This document shows, one piece after another, positions 11,315 to 21,389 of a stretch of DNA of 64,000 nucleotides. The notes beneath the pieces are model-generated. The model worked only from the letters and a program-made list of their open reading frames with translations. It did not search any database and was not told where the DNA came from. Source of the stretch: Branchiostoma floridae (taxonomy: Eukaryota > Chordata > Leptocardii > Amphioxiformes > Branchiostomatidae); the NCBI RefSeq assembly GCF_000003815.2, contig NC_049979.1, forward strand, positions 28,454,249 to 28,518,248, given 5' to 3'. The position numbers and the translations under genes are program-made. Position 1 is the stretch's first letter. Each line of letters starts with the position of its first letter.

Positions 11315-12736
11315 ATGGCTTTGATACAGGGTCTTCATAACCTGGGGAAGATGACCCCGCTAGTTTTTAAGAAGCACTTAGAAAGAAACGTGGTGTTTAA
11401 GTGTAGAAGACATGTACATAGCTCCTGTGCTCTGACAGCCAAACTCAAGGATCCACCAAGTGTGAAGAAACCTCCAGATGGCCTCCCGGTCTTCCAGTAC
11501 ATCGGGAAGCAAACCAAGAGGGTGAACAAGGTCTTCGTCTGGGGAAACGCGGCAACGGGCGCGTTGGGCATCCCCGACTTTCTCGACCCACCTCCGAGAA
11601 AACATCCCAGGATGCAACAGAGCGTGCCTTACTGCTTGCAAGACTTTTCGCAAGAAGCGCGGACCGCCTCTTGCGGGTATGGTTTCACCGTTCTCACGAG
11701 TTCGAAAGAGAAGGGGAAGGTGTGGGGTACGGGTGTGAACACGGAATCGCAGCTAGGGCTACAGAAGGCTGTTAGAACTACCCACGAAGGCGCGAGAACT
11801 GTTATCTTAGACTATGTGATCGCGCCTGCACCCGTCGACCTGCCTCTGACGAACCCTCAGGAGACCCAGGTGCTTCAGGTGGCCTGCGGTCGGGCGCACA
11901 CCTTGATCTTGACTGACGGAGAAGGCGTGTTTTCCCTCGGGAACAACGCGTACGGCCAGTGCGGCCGTCCCGTGGTGGAAAACGAAGAATACAGAGGCAG
12001 CTCGCAAGTCAACAGGGTTAGGATAGACGGAAAAGTGAAACAGATGGCCGCAGGACTTGACCACAGCTTGTTTCTGACAGAAGAAGGTGAGGTTTACAGC
12101 TGTGGATGGGGTGCTGACGGTCAGACAGGCCTGGGACACTACAAGAGCGAGCACCGACCTACCAAACTCCTTGGTGACATCGAGGGAGAAAAAATCACGC
12201 AGGTCGCAACTTTTGCCGACTGCTGCCTCGCTGTGTCCGAGAAGGGGGACCTTTTTGGCTGGGGGAACTCGGAATACAACCAACTCGCATCGGTAACGGA
12301 GACTACGCAGGTTAACGTACCAAGGCTCTTGCCGTTCGACTACGTCGGGAAAGCAGTACAGGTAGCGGTAGGGGGGACGATATGTGCCGTTCTAAACGAC
12401 CAGGGTCAGGTGTATGTATGGGGTTACGGGATACTCGGCAAAGGTCCCAACTTGGAGGAGACCCCCATCCCTGAGCAGCTACCGGAGGCGCTGTTCGGAC
12501 AGAACGATTTCAGTCCTGACGTCGCGGTGAAAGAGATAAAGTCGGGACTGAACAGTTTCGCGGCAGTTACGACGAGCGGGGACTTGTACACGTGGGGGGT
12601 GAACAAATACGGGTGTCTGGGACTAGGACACCTGAACGATCAGTACTTCCCGTGGAGAGTTTCCTTACCCGGAAATGTCATTACCGTAGACTGTGGGGTG
12701 GATCATATGGTTGCTGTCATCAAGTCACTTTTGTAA
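11315..12736 (+). CDS. RCC1L: RCC1L (WBSCR16), mitochondrial RCC1-repeat protein, intronless
   Basis: A 473-residue protein with an optimal start (GACCATGG); an in-frame TTG nine bases upstream is not needed. Residues 1-45 are basic and lack clear acidic clusters, fitting a mitochondrial leader. RCC1-type beta-propeller repeats follow: VFVWG (74-78), CGYGF (120-124), CGRAH (191-195), NNAYGQCG (210-217), CGWGADGQTGLGH (263-275), GWGNSEYNQLASV (315-327), VYVWGYGILGKGPNL (366-380), TWGVNKYGCLGLG (426-438) and CGVDHM (460-465). Several of these strings are nearly identical in human RCC1L (about 464 aa), so orthology is strong. The known vertebrate protein is mitochondrial, belongs to the pseudouridine-synthase module acting on 16S rRNA, aids mitoribosome assembly and has been proposed as an OPA1 exchange factor. 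Human RCC1L has many introns; this copy has none. Stop TAA at 12734-12736. Confidence 0.97.
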   Translation: MALIQGLHNLGKMTPLVFKKHLERNVVFKCRRHVHSSCALTAKLKDPPSVKKPPDGLPVFQYIGKQTKRVNKVFVWGNAATGALGIPDFLDPPPRKHPRMQQSVPYCLQDFSQEARTASCGYGFTVLTSSKEKGKVWGTGVNTESQLGLQKAVRTTHEGARTVILDYVIAPAPVDLPLTNPQETQVLQVACGRAHTLILTDGEGVFSLGNNAYGQCGRPVVENEEYRGSSQVNRVRIDGKVKQMAAGLDHSLFLTEEGEVYSCGWGADGQTGLGHYKSEHRPTKLLGDIEGEKITQVATFADCCLAVSEKGDLFGWGNSEYNQLASVTETTQVNVPRLLPFDYVGKAVQVAVGGTICAVLNDQGQVYVWGYGILGKGPNLEETPIPEQLPEALFGQNDFSPDVAVKEIKSGLNSFAAVTTSGDLYTWGVNKYGCLGLGHLNDQYFPWRVSLPGNVITVDCGVDHMVAVIKSLL

Positions 12737-12742
12737 GATGTG

Positions 12743-12748
12743 ATTAAA
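12743..12748 (+). terminator. candidate polyadenylation signal for RCC1L
   Basis: ATTAAA, the commonest variant signal, lies 7 nt after the stop and is followed by a TG/T-rich stretch (CCTGTTGTCATCTT) about 20 nt on. That would give an unusually short 3' UTR. The next AATAAA is near 13026, inside a repeat, so the proximal site is favoured. Confidence 0.45.
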
Positions 12749-12824
12749 AGCACAGAGTAATTCATCCTGTTGTCATCTTATTACACATTTACAGCTAGTA
12801 GGTATGCATCTGAGTAATGAAGCT

Positions 12825-12990
12825 GTTATAATGTACTCAAGTCACCTCCATTTTACATCCCTTTGTAAAGACAGTGCAACTCTAACCAGGATAACATTCC
12901 TCCTAAATTAAACTGGGGTCTCACAGTTACCAACTACTAGTAATATTGAAACCAGAATCTTCACTACCAACTGAGCTATATGGACATCCC
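12825..12990 (-). mobile_element. tRNA-derived SINE, family 1, reverse copy
   Basis: Read on the minus strand it starts GGGATGTCCATATAGCTCAG and continues TTGGTAGTGA, an A-box-like tRNA head. A GTTTCAATATT stretch stands where the B box should be, and the body contains GAATGTTATCCTGGTTAGAG and CCCTTTGTAAAG blocks. Other family members are at 29.3, 42.6-42.8, 50.4 and 60.9-61.26 kb. It begins about 90 bp after the RCC1L stop. Confidence 0.65.
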
Positions 12991-13024
12991 ATGAATGAGA
13001 CAAACAGTAAATGTTATACTAAGA

Positions 13025-13268
13025 GAATAAAGAGACTCAACACAACTTTATTTTCACCGACGTTTCTTTGACCGTCTGTTACCTTCCTCGGGGCAATTCT
13101 GACTGGTTCGCATAATATGTGTTTCTGCTTACAAATGCGGTCACAAGTGATAAGCAGCGACACATATTGTAATGGTACAAAGTGAACCAGTCAGAATTGC
13201 CCTGAAGAAGGTTACAGATGTTCTCCGAAACGTCTGTGAAAATGTGGTTGTGCCTCTTTATTCAGTGA
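13025..13268. mobile_element. long palindromic element with a hammerhead-like core motif
   Basis: Arms at about 13025-13121 and 13160-13268 are imperfect inverted copies sharing GAACCAGTCAGAATTGCCC and its complement. The right arm (plus strand) reads CCCTGAAGAAGG, a short spacer, then CCGAAACGTC; the left arm gives the same pattern on the minus strand. CTGANGA...GAAAC is the conserved core order of hammerhead ribozymes, which are reported in Penelope-like elements. Stem II is weak here, so catalytic function is only a hypothesis. Confidence 0.6.
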
Positions 13269-14604
13269 CATACCAACTCGATGAAATTGATCATCATGAA
13301 ACTATTCACATAAGTAAATGTTATACTTATTTCCTGTTCTTTGATTATCTGACTAAGTCTCAAGGACTTAAGATATAGATATGTATATCATATACATGTA
13401 TATGCTGTACAATTTATATATGAACAGCCTCACTGGCTTTATTGCCTTGTAATTCAGAATAAAATTCAGCTACTGATATCAGTTTTAAGTGCTATTCATA
13501 TATAATCATGAAAGTTCATCTTTCTTGTAAAATTGTATAGTGCTCCCATATGTGAGGGTCTCTGTGAACTGTGTGTTAATCATTTGTTCACCATTTCTGG
13601 TGACTTAGTGTAATGAAGGCAAAACTTCTTTTATTTGCACTCTCCCTGGGTTGAGCTGTGTGGTTCCCAGAGAATGTTATCCATATAATAGAACCAACAT
13701 GGCCTAAGGATAAAAGACATGAAGACAAAAATTATGAAGCAGTGCATTTCATTCATTGTAATGGTAACGCCAACATTGCCGCTAGTTTTATATTTATCAG
13801 TAGTTCTTATATATTCCTAAGAACTACTAGTAGGTTCCTCGAACACAGGAGGCCAAGTTCAACATCATCCAACGTGTGTCAGCGCATCCACAGTGAGTTC
13901 CCAGTTTCACCCTAAGGAGGCCAGAGGATTGTTTTAAAAATGGTGAGTTCTAATTCTTGTGTTAATCCTTTTCCACAAAGTAATATACTTACTTAAACTT
14001 AAAGGAGCCCAAAATTAAGCTCCAGGTAGTAATATTTATAGGAAAGATAAATAATAATTCTAGGAAAAAGCCACCCAAAAATATTCACGATAAAGGATAT
14101 GGCTATACGTATAGCCACTATAGGGAATGCATGGATAGAGTCTGCATGGGGTTTGTGAGTATCACGTTTTCAAAACAGTGGTACCCATTGTGTGATTCAC
14201 CAAAAGTGGTATTGTTCATAAAGGCGGCTAACAATAACGGTTTTCATTGATACATAATCTATTGGGGGGAAACACACTGCTGAAGTTTAGCGCTCCTCTA
14301 TGTGAGGAAAAAATACAAACACACAGACGCACCCAATTGACCCATTCAATTGTTGACTCATGTCCTTAAGTAGAAGATCCTTTTACAAATCCCCTCTCTC
14401 TCATTTTGAAGCCATTCCCTGATTAGCTACCAATTTAGGTTTTGTAATGGAATGACCGATAGCAAAACAGCTATCAATCTTCTCTTTATGTACGTTTTAT
14501 GTCAAAATACGCATATACGTCCATCTGTTCAGATGACGTTGTATGCTATCTTATCAGTCGTTTTGATAACAGTTTCAAAATTGATCCGTATACAAGGTGT
14601 GTGT
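13269..14604. other. intergenic DNA with an R3 fragment
   Basis: About 13565-13720 matches the R3 family (AATGAAGGCAAA, then GTTATCCATATAATAG and ACATGGCCTA). No gene, RNA or promoter is evident elsewhere. A (GT)n tract occurs at about 14600-14612. Confidence 0.45.
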
Positions 14605-15130
14605 GTGTGTGTGGCGTAGCGTACGGTGTTTGGCTCAAAACTTCGAGGGCCTGGTTTAGAGTCCTATGATATGCTCCGACGTTGCGCCCTCGGGAAAAGG
14701 TGCACTCTCACTGCACTTGCGTAAAGCTTGCGTCACTACAGGGTTCGTTCACTGCGTCACTGTTTTGTCATTGTTAATATAATTTAGATATTACGTAACA
14801 CGTAAAATTATGACTTAGGAGACGGGCGACGCGCCTGCCCTGTACAGCCTGAACGTTTTCAGAAATATGTGGCGGACGTGGCCTCCCATAAAAACGCACG
14901 GACAAATTGCACGTACGGCGGGTTGTGCCCTTAGTTTAAAGGCAGTCAACACAAATTTCCTCACTTCACTCAGGCCAAAATGAATATTTCAAACCTTTTG
15001 TTGTAGGATAGGACGTTAAATGGAGGTCCCGTTTCTGTTTGAGGAGAGCCACACTTCAAGTATGTAAAAGAACCCACCTCACTTAATCATCGGGAAAAAA
15101 AAGGCATGCGTCCTTCCTCGTGTTAGGCTT
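14605..15130 (+). mobile_element. SINE family 2 split by other elements
   Basis: The SINE head (GTGTTTGGCTCAAAA...GGCCTGGTTTAGAGTCC) ends near 14715. The body (AATTTCCTCACTTCACTCAGG) resumes near 14952 and runs to about 15130. In the 10.1-kb copy these parts are contiguous. The intervening DNA contains a CTCTCACTGCACTTGCG block like the end of the TTAA-flanked MITE at 17836, and then the right end of the element complete at 33770-34084 (CGGGTTGTGCCCTTAG near 14920-14936). So at least two elements invaded this SINE. Confidence 0.6.
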
Positions 15131-15136
15131 AGACCT

Positions 15137-15326
15137 TTGTCACATTTCCAAACCGGGGCCCGGCCGGGATGTTTTAAGAAACGAAAAATCAAATTGTATA
15201 CCTAGAAATATACACATATTATGCCCATGTATCTTATTTTGACATTTTGTGTATTTTGATGTCTACAATATAATTCTTTTCGCTCCCGAAAGCTGCCCGG
15301 CCCGGCCCCGTTTTGGAAATGTGACC
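15137..15326. mobile_element. GC-ended MITE, copy 1 (GTCACATTTCCAAACCGGGG)
   Basis: The left end GTCACATTTCCAAACCGGGG is mirrored by CCCCGTTTTGGAAATGTGAC at the right. GC-rich ends enclose an AT-rich centre of about 110 bp. Other copies or fragments lie at 18796-18993, 48015-48095, about 56804-56840, and 60970-61154. Confidence 0.75.
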
Positions 15327-15344
15327 TAAGCGGATCAAATAAAT

Positions 15345-15700
15345 CTAATCATTCTTTTTTAGGTATCCCCTACTTCTATTGGTGGCCCTTTCGAATCTCA
15401 ATGCCTACGGGCACTACTTCTTGTACATATTCATCACAACAGTGTAATTAAGTGCTATCCCAGTGTGAGAGTATAACAACAATAATGACACCGACCCTTT
15501 TAGAGTATAGCCAAATGGTACCAGACTGTGTATAGGATCTATGTGTCAATCCAGATAACCCAATTACCCATCCGCACAAGGCTACAAGAAGAAGCGGCTC
15601 CATAACCGTAAAAACTGGCCCATCTAATCGTAAAATACTTCGCAGAGAGATTAAACCAGTGGAGGCTTTCAATGGATTTCTTTGATCACTCGGTGCATTA
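15345..15700 (-). repeat. left arm of a large inverted duplication (partner 18217-18530)
   Basis: Read on the minus strand from 15700 downward it matches the plus strand of 18217-18530: AAAGAAATCCATTGAAAGCC, CCAGTTTTTACGGTTATGGAG, CTTCTTGTAGCCTTGTG, ATTGTTGTT and GGGATA blocks are shared. This copy keeps a 74-codon frame (15448-15672) containing a hydrophobic stretch MEPLLLVALCGWVIGLSGL that resembles a signal peptide. The partner copy breaks the same frame with stops. Non-coding duplication or a decayed signal-peptide exon are both possible. Confidence 0.55.
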
Positions 15701-16408
15701 GCGAATCCGATTGTTGATGTAGATGAAGTCCCTAAAGATCATTTCGATGGTCAACGTTCTATTAAGGAACTTTTTTTTCTTTCATTCTACTTCTACATGA
15801 CCTCGTATGATCCTTCCTGATGCGTTTCAGTATAGGCGACGGCCTCATTGAAAAGTTTGATTATAGCAGCTAAATGTGTTCAACCGGAAAAACTGTTTAA
15901 TGTATTGGACCGGAAATTGAAAATAAGCTTACTTGCACATTTTCATCGCCGTATAAGATGAACTAACTAGTGGCCTTGACATAGCTTTATCTGACGTTTC
16001 GTTTGTAATTATAATTTTCCTCTTTTTCACTTCCACTGCATACACATGCGCACAAATCATATGTGCGCATACTAGTAGCACAATAAACTCATCTACAGTG
16101 TAGCTTAGGTCCGTTTTAAAGTCCTGTAATCAAACACGTGCACACAACTTGTCGATTGATAAAGTCCGCTACAAGTCTTGGGAATTTCCCTTGTCATCGA
16201 TCAAGTAACAACTAAGAAGGCGTGACAAGGAACGAAAGGACACTGACAACATCCCCTCCCCCTGTCCACCCCCACCCCCCTCGGGACATTCCTTACCGCT
16301 CTCAGAGGGCCCCACTTATCTTGACACACGAGAAGCACCACATGTTTTATTTACCAACAGCTGGTCTTAAGTTGGACAGCTGAAACGACACTGATCTCTC
16401 ATCCCTGG
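15701..16408. other. intergenic DNA
   Basis: No gene recognised. A C-rich run (CCCCACCCCC) near 16250-16285 is the only compositional oddity. Confidence 0.4.
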
Positions 16409-17112
16409 TATAGTGATCTACTGCGTGACAACGCAAACTACAACTTACGTATGATGGAATGGACATGTGGCAATTTTAGGTCCGGGCTGCCACGAGTAAT
16501 TACCTCCATGAAAAATGGCACACCAATTTTCGTCGGTTTCCAAGAAAGCGAAAAGTTTTCTACAATATTGTGAATCGTACAAAGGTATAGTGATCGACTG
16601 CGTGACAACATAAGCTATAGCCTTCGTATGACGGAATGGACATGTGGTAATTTTGGGTCGGATGCCACGAGTTATTACCTCCATGAAAAATGGCACACCA
16701 ATTTTCGTCCGTTTCCAAGAAAACGAAAAGTTTTCCACAATATTGTGAATCTTATAAAGGTATAGTGATATGCTGCGTGACAACACAAACTATAGCCTGC
16801 GTATGATGGAATGGACATGCATGTGGTAATTTTGGGTCGGATGCGACGAGTTATTACCTCCATGAAAATTGGCACATCAAGTTTCTTCCGTTTCCAAGAA
16901 AACGAAAAGTTTTCCACAATTTTGTGAATCGTACAAAGGTATAGTGATCTACTGAGTGACAACACAAACTTTAGTCTACGTATGACGGAATGGACATGTG
17001 GTAATTTTGGGTAGGATGCCACGAGTAATTACCTCCATGAAAAATGGCACTACGTTTTTCGTTCGTTTTTAAGAAAAGAAAAAATTACGATACTGTGAAT
17101 CGTACAAAGCAT
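16409..17112. repeat. tandem array, four units of about 177 bp
   Basis: TATAGTGATCTACTG-like unit starts fall at 16409, 16586, 16761 and 16940 (spacings 177, 175, 179). Each unit holds GGAATGGACATG, ATTACCTCCATGAAAAATGG and TTGTGAATCGTACAAAG. The array therefore combines the ACCTCCAT motif of one dispersed family with the start of family R3, which follows immediately. Units are diverged by point changes but not by large indels. Confidence 0.85.
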
Positions 17113-17282
17113 CTGCAACAACAAAAAAAATGCAAAAATGCCATGGGTTGAAAAAAGAAAATATCGGCAAACGGATACGAATGCAACGTTAGAATGTTAA
17201 TGTAGAAAGTAATTTCCAAAGTCAAAGAGTTAAAGAAAAAGTGAAAGAACAAAAATGAAGAATCTATTGTTCGTCATACCAT
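17085..17282 (+). repeat. R3 repeat copy joined to the tandem array
   Basis: TGTGAATCGTACAAAGCA, then CTGCAAC and a run ending GAATCTATTGTTCG parallels 62940-63090 (TGTGAATTGTACAAAGAAGC ... GAGCTATTGTTCGG). Confidence 0.55.
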
Positions 17283-17830
17283 GACCTTACTGAAAATCAA
17301 ACTTCACCGCTTATATATCTACAAAACAAAACGAAAACCATGGTACTTTTCAGACGTGACAACCTATCAGGTTGTTATAGGATGGCAAGCAAAAGCGAAC
17401 GATACACGTACTAACATATCCTGTTCCTGCATTAGCCGAGATACTTGTACAGTACGCTCCAAGCAGAGTTTAGGTTCGAACTTACGATGAAGTTTTTCCT
17501 TATTATATATGCAAATTAAGCCCAAATCTGCATAATTTTCACTTCGTTATGTGTATCTCTGCCAATTATGGAAGTAATTAAAAACGGTCTCCATTGAAGA
17601 GATGGCTCCATTAGTTTGAGTTCCTCACTTGTGAAATACGGCAACTCTACGGCGTAGATCTGAAACCCGAAATGTCACATCGTATCAGGAGGATCATCCG
17701 TCTTGTAGGGGCGCGGTGCAGTTGCCAAGGTGCCACACACAAGAGTCTGAGGCACGACTAGGTCCATACACTGTTTAACGTACACAACGTACAACATGTT
17801 CAGTGCAGTTACATTGGGCACACGTGCGTA
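17283..17830. other. intergenic DNA
   Basis: No gene or distinctive repeat recognised. Confidence 0.4.
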
Positions 17831-17831
17831 C

Positions 17832-18180
17832 TTAAGATGGTATCTCACTGCACTTGGGCACACGTGCGGCATTGCGGGGTTCGTAGAGGACTCGACGAAT
17901 TTTAGTGATAAGAAACTAATTTTCTTACGTTTTGTGTATTTTGTTGTCTTCCAAGTCATACGTATGTATTACGCAATATCTAGATTACTCAACGAATTTC
18001 AGAGGTAAAGAACAATTTTCTTACGTTTTGTGCATTTTGTTGTCTTCTAAGTCATAGTTTAACGTATTACGCAATATCTTAAATGAACAAAAAATCGGCG
18101 AAAATAACACAACAGTGCCGCAGTAGACAAACCATGCAGTACCGCACCGGTGCCTCAAGTGCAGTGAGATACCACCTTAA
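17832..18180. mobile_element. TTAA-flanked MITE
   Basis: The element at 17836-18176 (341 bp) is bordered by TTAA on both sides (17832-17835 and 18177-18180). The ends GATGGTATCTCACTGCACTT and the complement AAGTGCAGTGAGATACCACC are inverted. An internal segment ending TTTTGTTGTCTTCTAAGTCAT is duplicated in tandem. TTAA duplications are typical of piggyBac and Kolobok elements. A partial copy lies at 29890-30060, and a similar TTAA-GAGGGTATCTCACTG end is at 51234. Confidence 0.75.
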
Positions 18181-18216
18181 CGTACAACAGTGCAGTCACG
18201 TGCACACTAATCCACA

Positions 18217-18530
18217 GTGTGATCAAAGAAATCCATCGAAAGCCTCCACTGGTTCATCTCTGTGTGAAGTATTTTACGATTAGAACTTCTATAGAACGGC
18301 CAGTTTTTACGGTTATGGAGCTAGTTCTTCTTGTAGCCTTGTGTGGATAGATAATCGGGTTAGCTGGATAGATAGATATGTGGGTGTTGTTATTGTTGTT
18401 CTACAATCACATTGGGATGGCACTCAATTAACGTTACACAGTTGTGAGAAACAGTGTAGACAAGTACAGTGAGCAGTGTCCGTTGGCACTGAGGTTCGGA
18501 AGCACTGGGGGTATCCCAAAAATGAACCAC
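18217..18530 (+). repeat. right arm of the inverted duplication (partner 15345-15700)
   Basis: It matches the complement of the left arm over about 300 bp with small indels. The open frame of the left copy is broken here by stops soon after the hydrophobic stretch, arguing against a functional duplicated exon. Confidence 0.55.
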
Positions 18531-18795
18531 TCACACCGGGAAGAACCCCCACTCTGTTCGATAAGGTGTGTTATCTTAATCTTCGAGCAGATACTACGGT
18601 AGCATAAGATAGTACATGTATCAAAAGCTGGCAGAGGAGTGAAGCCGGCTTAGGAGTGTGTTTCGCTACCCGGGGAAATGGATACCTTTTGGCTGACTAC
18701 ACTTCTTGGCCAGTTTAGTACTATCTTATGCGATTATAGGATCTACTTGGAGATTATTTTATCTGGCTGTTTGGTCATATGTGGGGCAAAGTAAC
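18531..18795. other. intergenic DNA
   Basis: No gene or element recognised. Confidence 0.35.
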
Positions 18796-18993
18796 AGCAC
18801 ATCTCCAAACCGGGGCCCGACCGGGCTGTTTGCAGAAACAATAACGGAAATAGAAATATATACGTAAAAATCTGCACACAGAAAAAAAAATGCCCACGAC
18901 TATTCTCTTTATACGTCCTTTTTAATTTGGTGTATTTTATATCATACTTTAATTTTCGATCCTGAAAGCCGGGCCCCGGTTTGAATGTGTGAC
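18796..18993. mobile_element. GC-ended MITE, copy 2
   Basis: CTCCAAACCGGGGCCCGACC at the left and AAGCCGGGCCCCGGTTTG at the right are inverted ends, as at 15137-15326. The centre is AT-rich. Confidence 0.7.
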
Positions 18994-19219
18994 GTAGGCG
19001 CAGGCCTTCCCAAGCGTGATTGTTTGTTTTCCCCCAGGCGAAACGATTGATTGCTAACACAAAAGAGAGATGTTTATGTATACATCAACTCTTCTGAGAG
19101 CACAGCGCGTGATTCCCCTCGGTACCTGCTACCCTCCGGTCGTGCATGCGGTAAAAACACCTGTTTCGGAAGCCTTCATATTATCACGTCTGACGTTTGC
19201 ATGAGCACGGTAACAGCAA

Positions 19220-19745
19220 ATGATTCAAAAAGGTCACATCATTATACACCTGCACACCACACAGCTGTCTCGTGGGGGGAATGCACCTGTGTAATATGGT
19301 GTAAAACGGAAACGGATTACGGAGGGGGCCCTAAATTCGCCACTTATAAAAGTCACGTCATTATACACCTGCACACCGCTGTACCGCTTTGGAATTTGGG
19401 AATGCACCTGTGCATTATGGTGGAAATGGACCTGTGCAATACGGAGAGGGCCCTAAATTCGCCACTTTTTACCTCTAGCTCTATGAAATATTCATGGAGG
19501 TTATATTTTCAACTTTTGTGTGTGTGTGTGTGTGTATGTGCGTGTCTGTGTGTGTGTGTCTGTTTGTGAACAAGATAACTCAAGAACGGACAGGGTGGAT
19601 TGGTTTCATACTTAGTGTGTTGGTAGGGTGTGATGAAAGCTGAAAAATTATGTTTAGATTTTGGGCTCCCTAGCGGCCTCCGATTTTGAAATCTCGCGTT
19701 CTGAACAAGCTATGGTCACGAATTTCGGGTGTTAGGGAGCTCTTG
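19220..19745 (+). repeat. 125-bp direct duplication followed by an ACCTCCAT-family copy with (GT)n
   Basis: GTCACATCATTATACACCTG and GGCCCTAAATTCGCCACTT recur about 125 bp apart, marking two units over 19220-19470. A degenerate hairpin end (ATTCATGGAGGTTATATT) follows, then (GT)n at 19517-19564 and the family's body with ACTCAAGAACGG and GATTTTGGGCTCCCTAGCGG. Confidence 0.6.
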
Positions 19746-20994
19746 TTTCTTCTGAATCATATTTTTCACAGGTCGATTTCAAAAGCAAAGACACGTTTTG
19801 GGTTATATCATAAGGTTTCGTTGTTTGACGTTTTACATATTTGACTGTGATCGGTCAAATATTAAGGTCAAAGGTCACATCCTTTTAACACGTGACGTTC
19901 GTTCGACATGTTCTAGTCTTAGGCATTGTCAAAGCGGTGTCACGTTCAGTTGTGAGCCTTTAGTAATCTTGTTAGAGTACGTATCCGGAACATTGGATGG
20001 TTCAATGGATACCAAATGGCATATCGATCCATATATACAGCAGGACGTGGAACGTGGAATAGTAAATGTTGACTTTACTGTATGTATCCGGGATACCTTT
20101 GTTGTGTAATCTCTGTGGTGCACTGGTCGTGTCAAACGTTTGTTATTATAACTCCGTGAAGGATGTCAGTGGCCTCAAACTGGGGTATTGTTTTTGTCTG
20201 TGGTTGTGTGTTCGCATCTATTAGTATTATAAGTCGATATTCTTTGGATGGATTTGTTTGAAATTTAGCATGTCGGTGGTCATTGAGGTCGCAATGATGC
20301 TTGTTGATTTGGGGCACCGTAGCAGGTAATGAATTATAGAATAACACCCCCATGTTGAAAAAAATGTGGCACAATCCAATAAACATCTGTTGGTTGCCTA
20401 CCTGGAGCTAAGGAGCTACTCTACAAGCAGAGGTATGGCCACTTCTTTGATTATTGCATAGTGTTATGACAAACTATTACCCGGACATAACCAAAAAGGT
20501 TTTAAAAAGTGTTAGTCCTTGAAAAGAAAGCAACGAACACTTTATCTCCCACGATAAACACTATAATTACTTCACGAAGGTTGGTGTCCTACGAACCCTT
20601 GTTATTCTTTTGCACCAAAATAAGTACAATGAATAAATACTCTAAAAGCCACTTTGTAGCAATTTTGTATGATATTGAAAGAGGCTATATTATCTGAACG
20701 TCCTCCCTCCCTCCATTACATATATGTATCCAAAGTATATTTGAATGGTAATAAATGCATATATTGGTCCTTAAGCTTGTCAAAATCTTCCGTATTTGCG
20801 TTATTTTCCAGGGACTTATTCCATCAAATTGACATTAGTGACGGGCCACTTCACAAACGTTATAAGGTTTACCTCAGAGTCTATCGACGTTGTGTTTTAT
20901 CCTTGGATGAATTCGAATCTATAAAACCGATAAAACTGCCGTAGGTATAACTGTCGTCCATCAATATCTCGTGCAGTGTCCATTATTTCTTATA
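19746..20994. other. intergenic DNA
   Basis: No gene seen. The stretch near 20240-20340 (GGATGGATTTGTTTGAAATT, GGGGCACCGTAGCAGG) looks like a worn ACCTCCAT-family relic. Confidence 0.35.
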
Positions 20995-21345
20995 TCGAAG
21001 TTAGGCCATGTTGATTTAAGTGTTTGGATGACATCCTCTGGGAACCCCAAAACTGATGCGAGCGTGTGGATAAAAAGAACTGGCATAAAAAGTTGCCTTC
21101 ATTATGAAATCTAGGTGGTCAAGAAGGTTGAACAAATGATTAAACACACAGAATATGGTATACGTATATACCAAATAATAGATTCTTCATTTTGTTCTTT
21201 CACATCTTCTTCTTTGACATTGGATTTGGCATTCATTTATTTGACCGTTTTCGGATATTGTTTTGCAATGTACGCAGTACGGCATATATTCACTCGTTTC
21301 ACAGCTGCTTAAGCTTTGTACGGTATACTTAGTACTCGATATACT
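20995..21345 (-). repeat. R3 repeat, reverse copy
   Basis: Reverse complement of the 62925-63262 copy: GGCCATGTTGATTTAAG, GATGACATCCTCTGGG, CCTTCATTATGAAATCTAGG, TGGTCAAGAAGGTTGAACAA and GAATATGGTAT blocks appear in the expected mirrored order. Confidence 0.6.
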
Positions 21346-21389
21346 GTATGGTTAAAAACGTTTTTTTAATGTCATCTTTGTAAATGTAG

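Noticed and set aside
11807-12283. Long minus-strand frame opposite RCC1L (and others at 11335-11653, 12424-12606)
   Set aside because: These are antisense shadows of a conserved GC-rich coding sequence; they resemble no protein.
16445-17022. Two repetitive minus-strand frames of about 115 codons
   Set aside because: They come from the 177-bp tandem array; unit boundaries, not codon constraint, explain the repetition.
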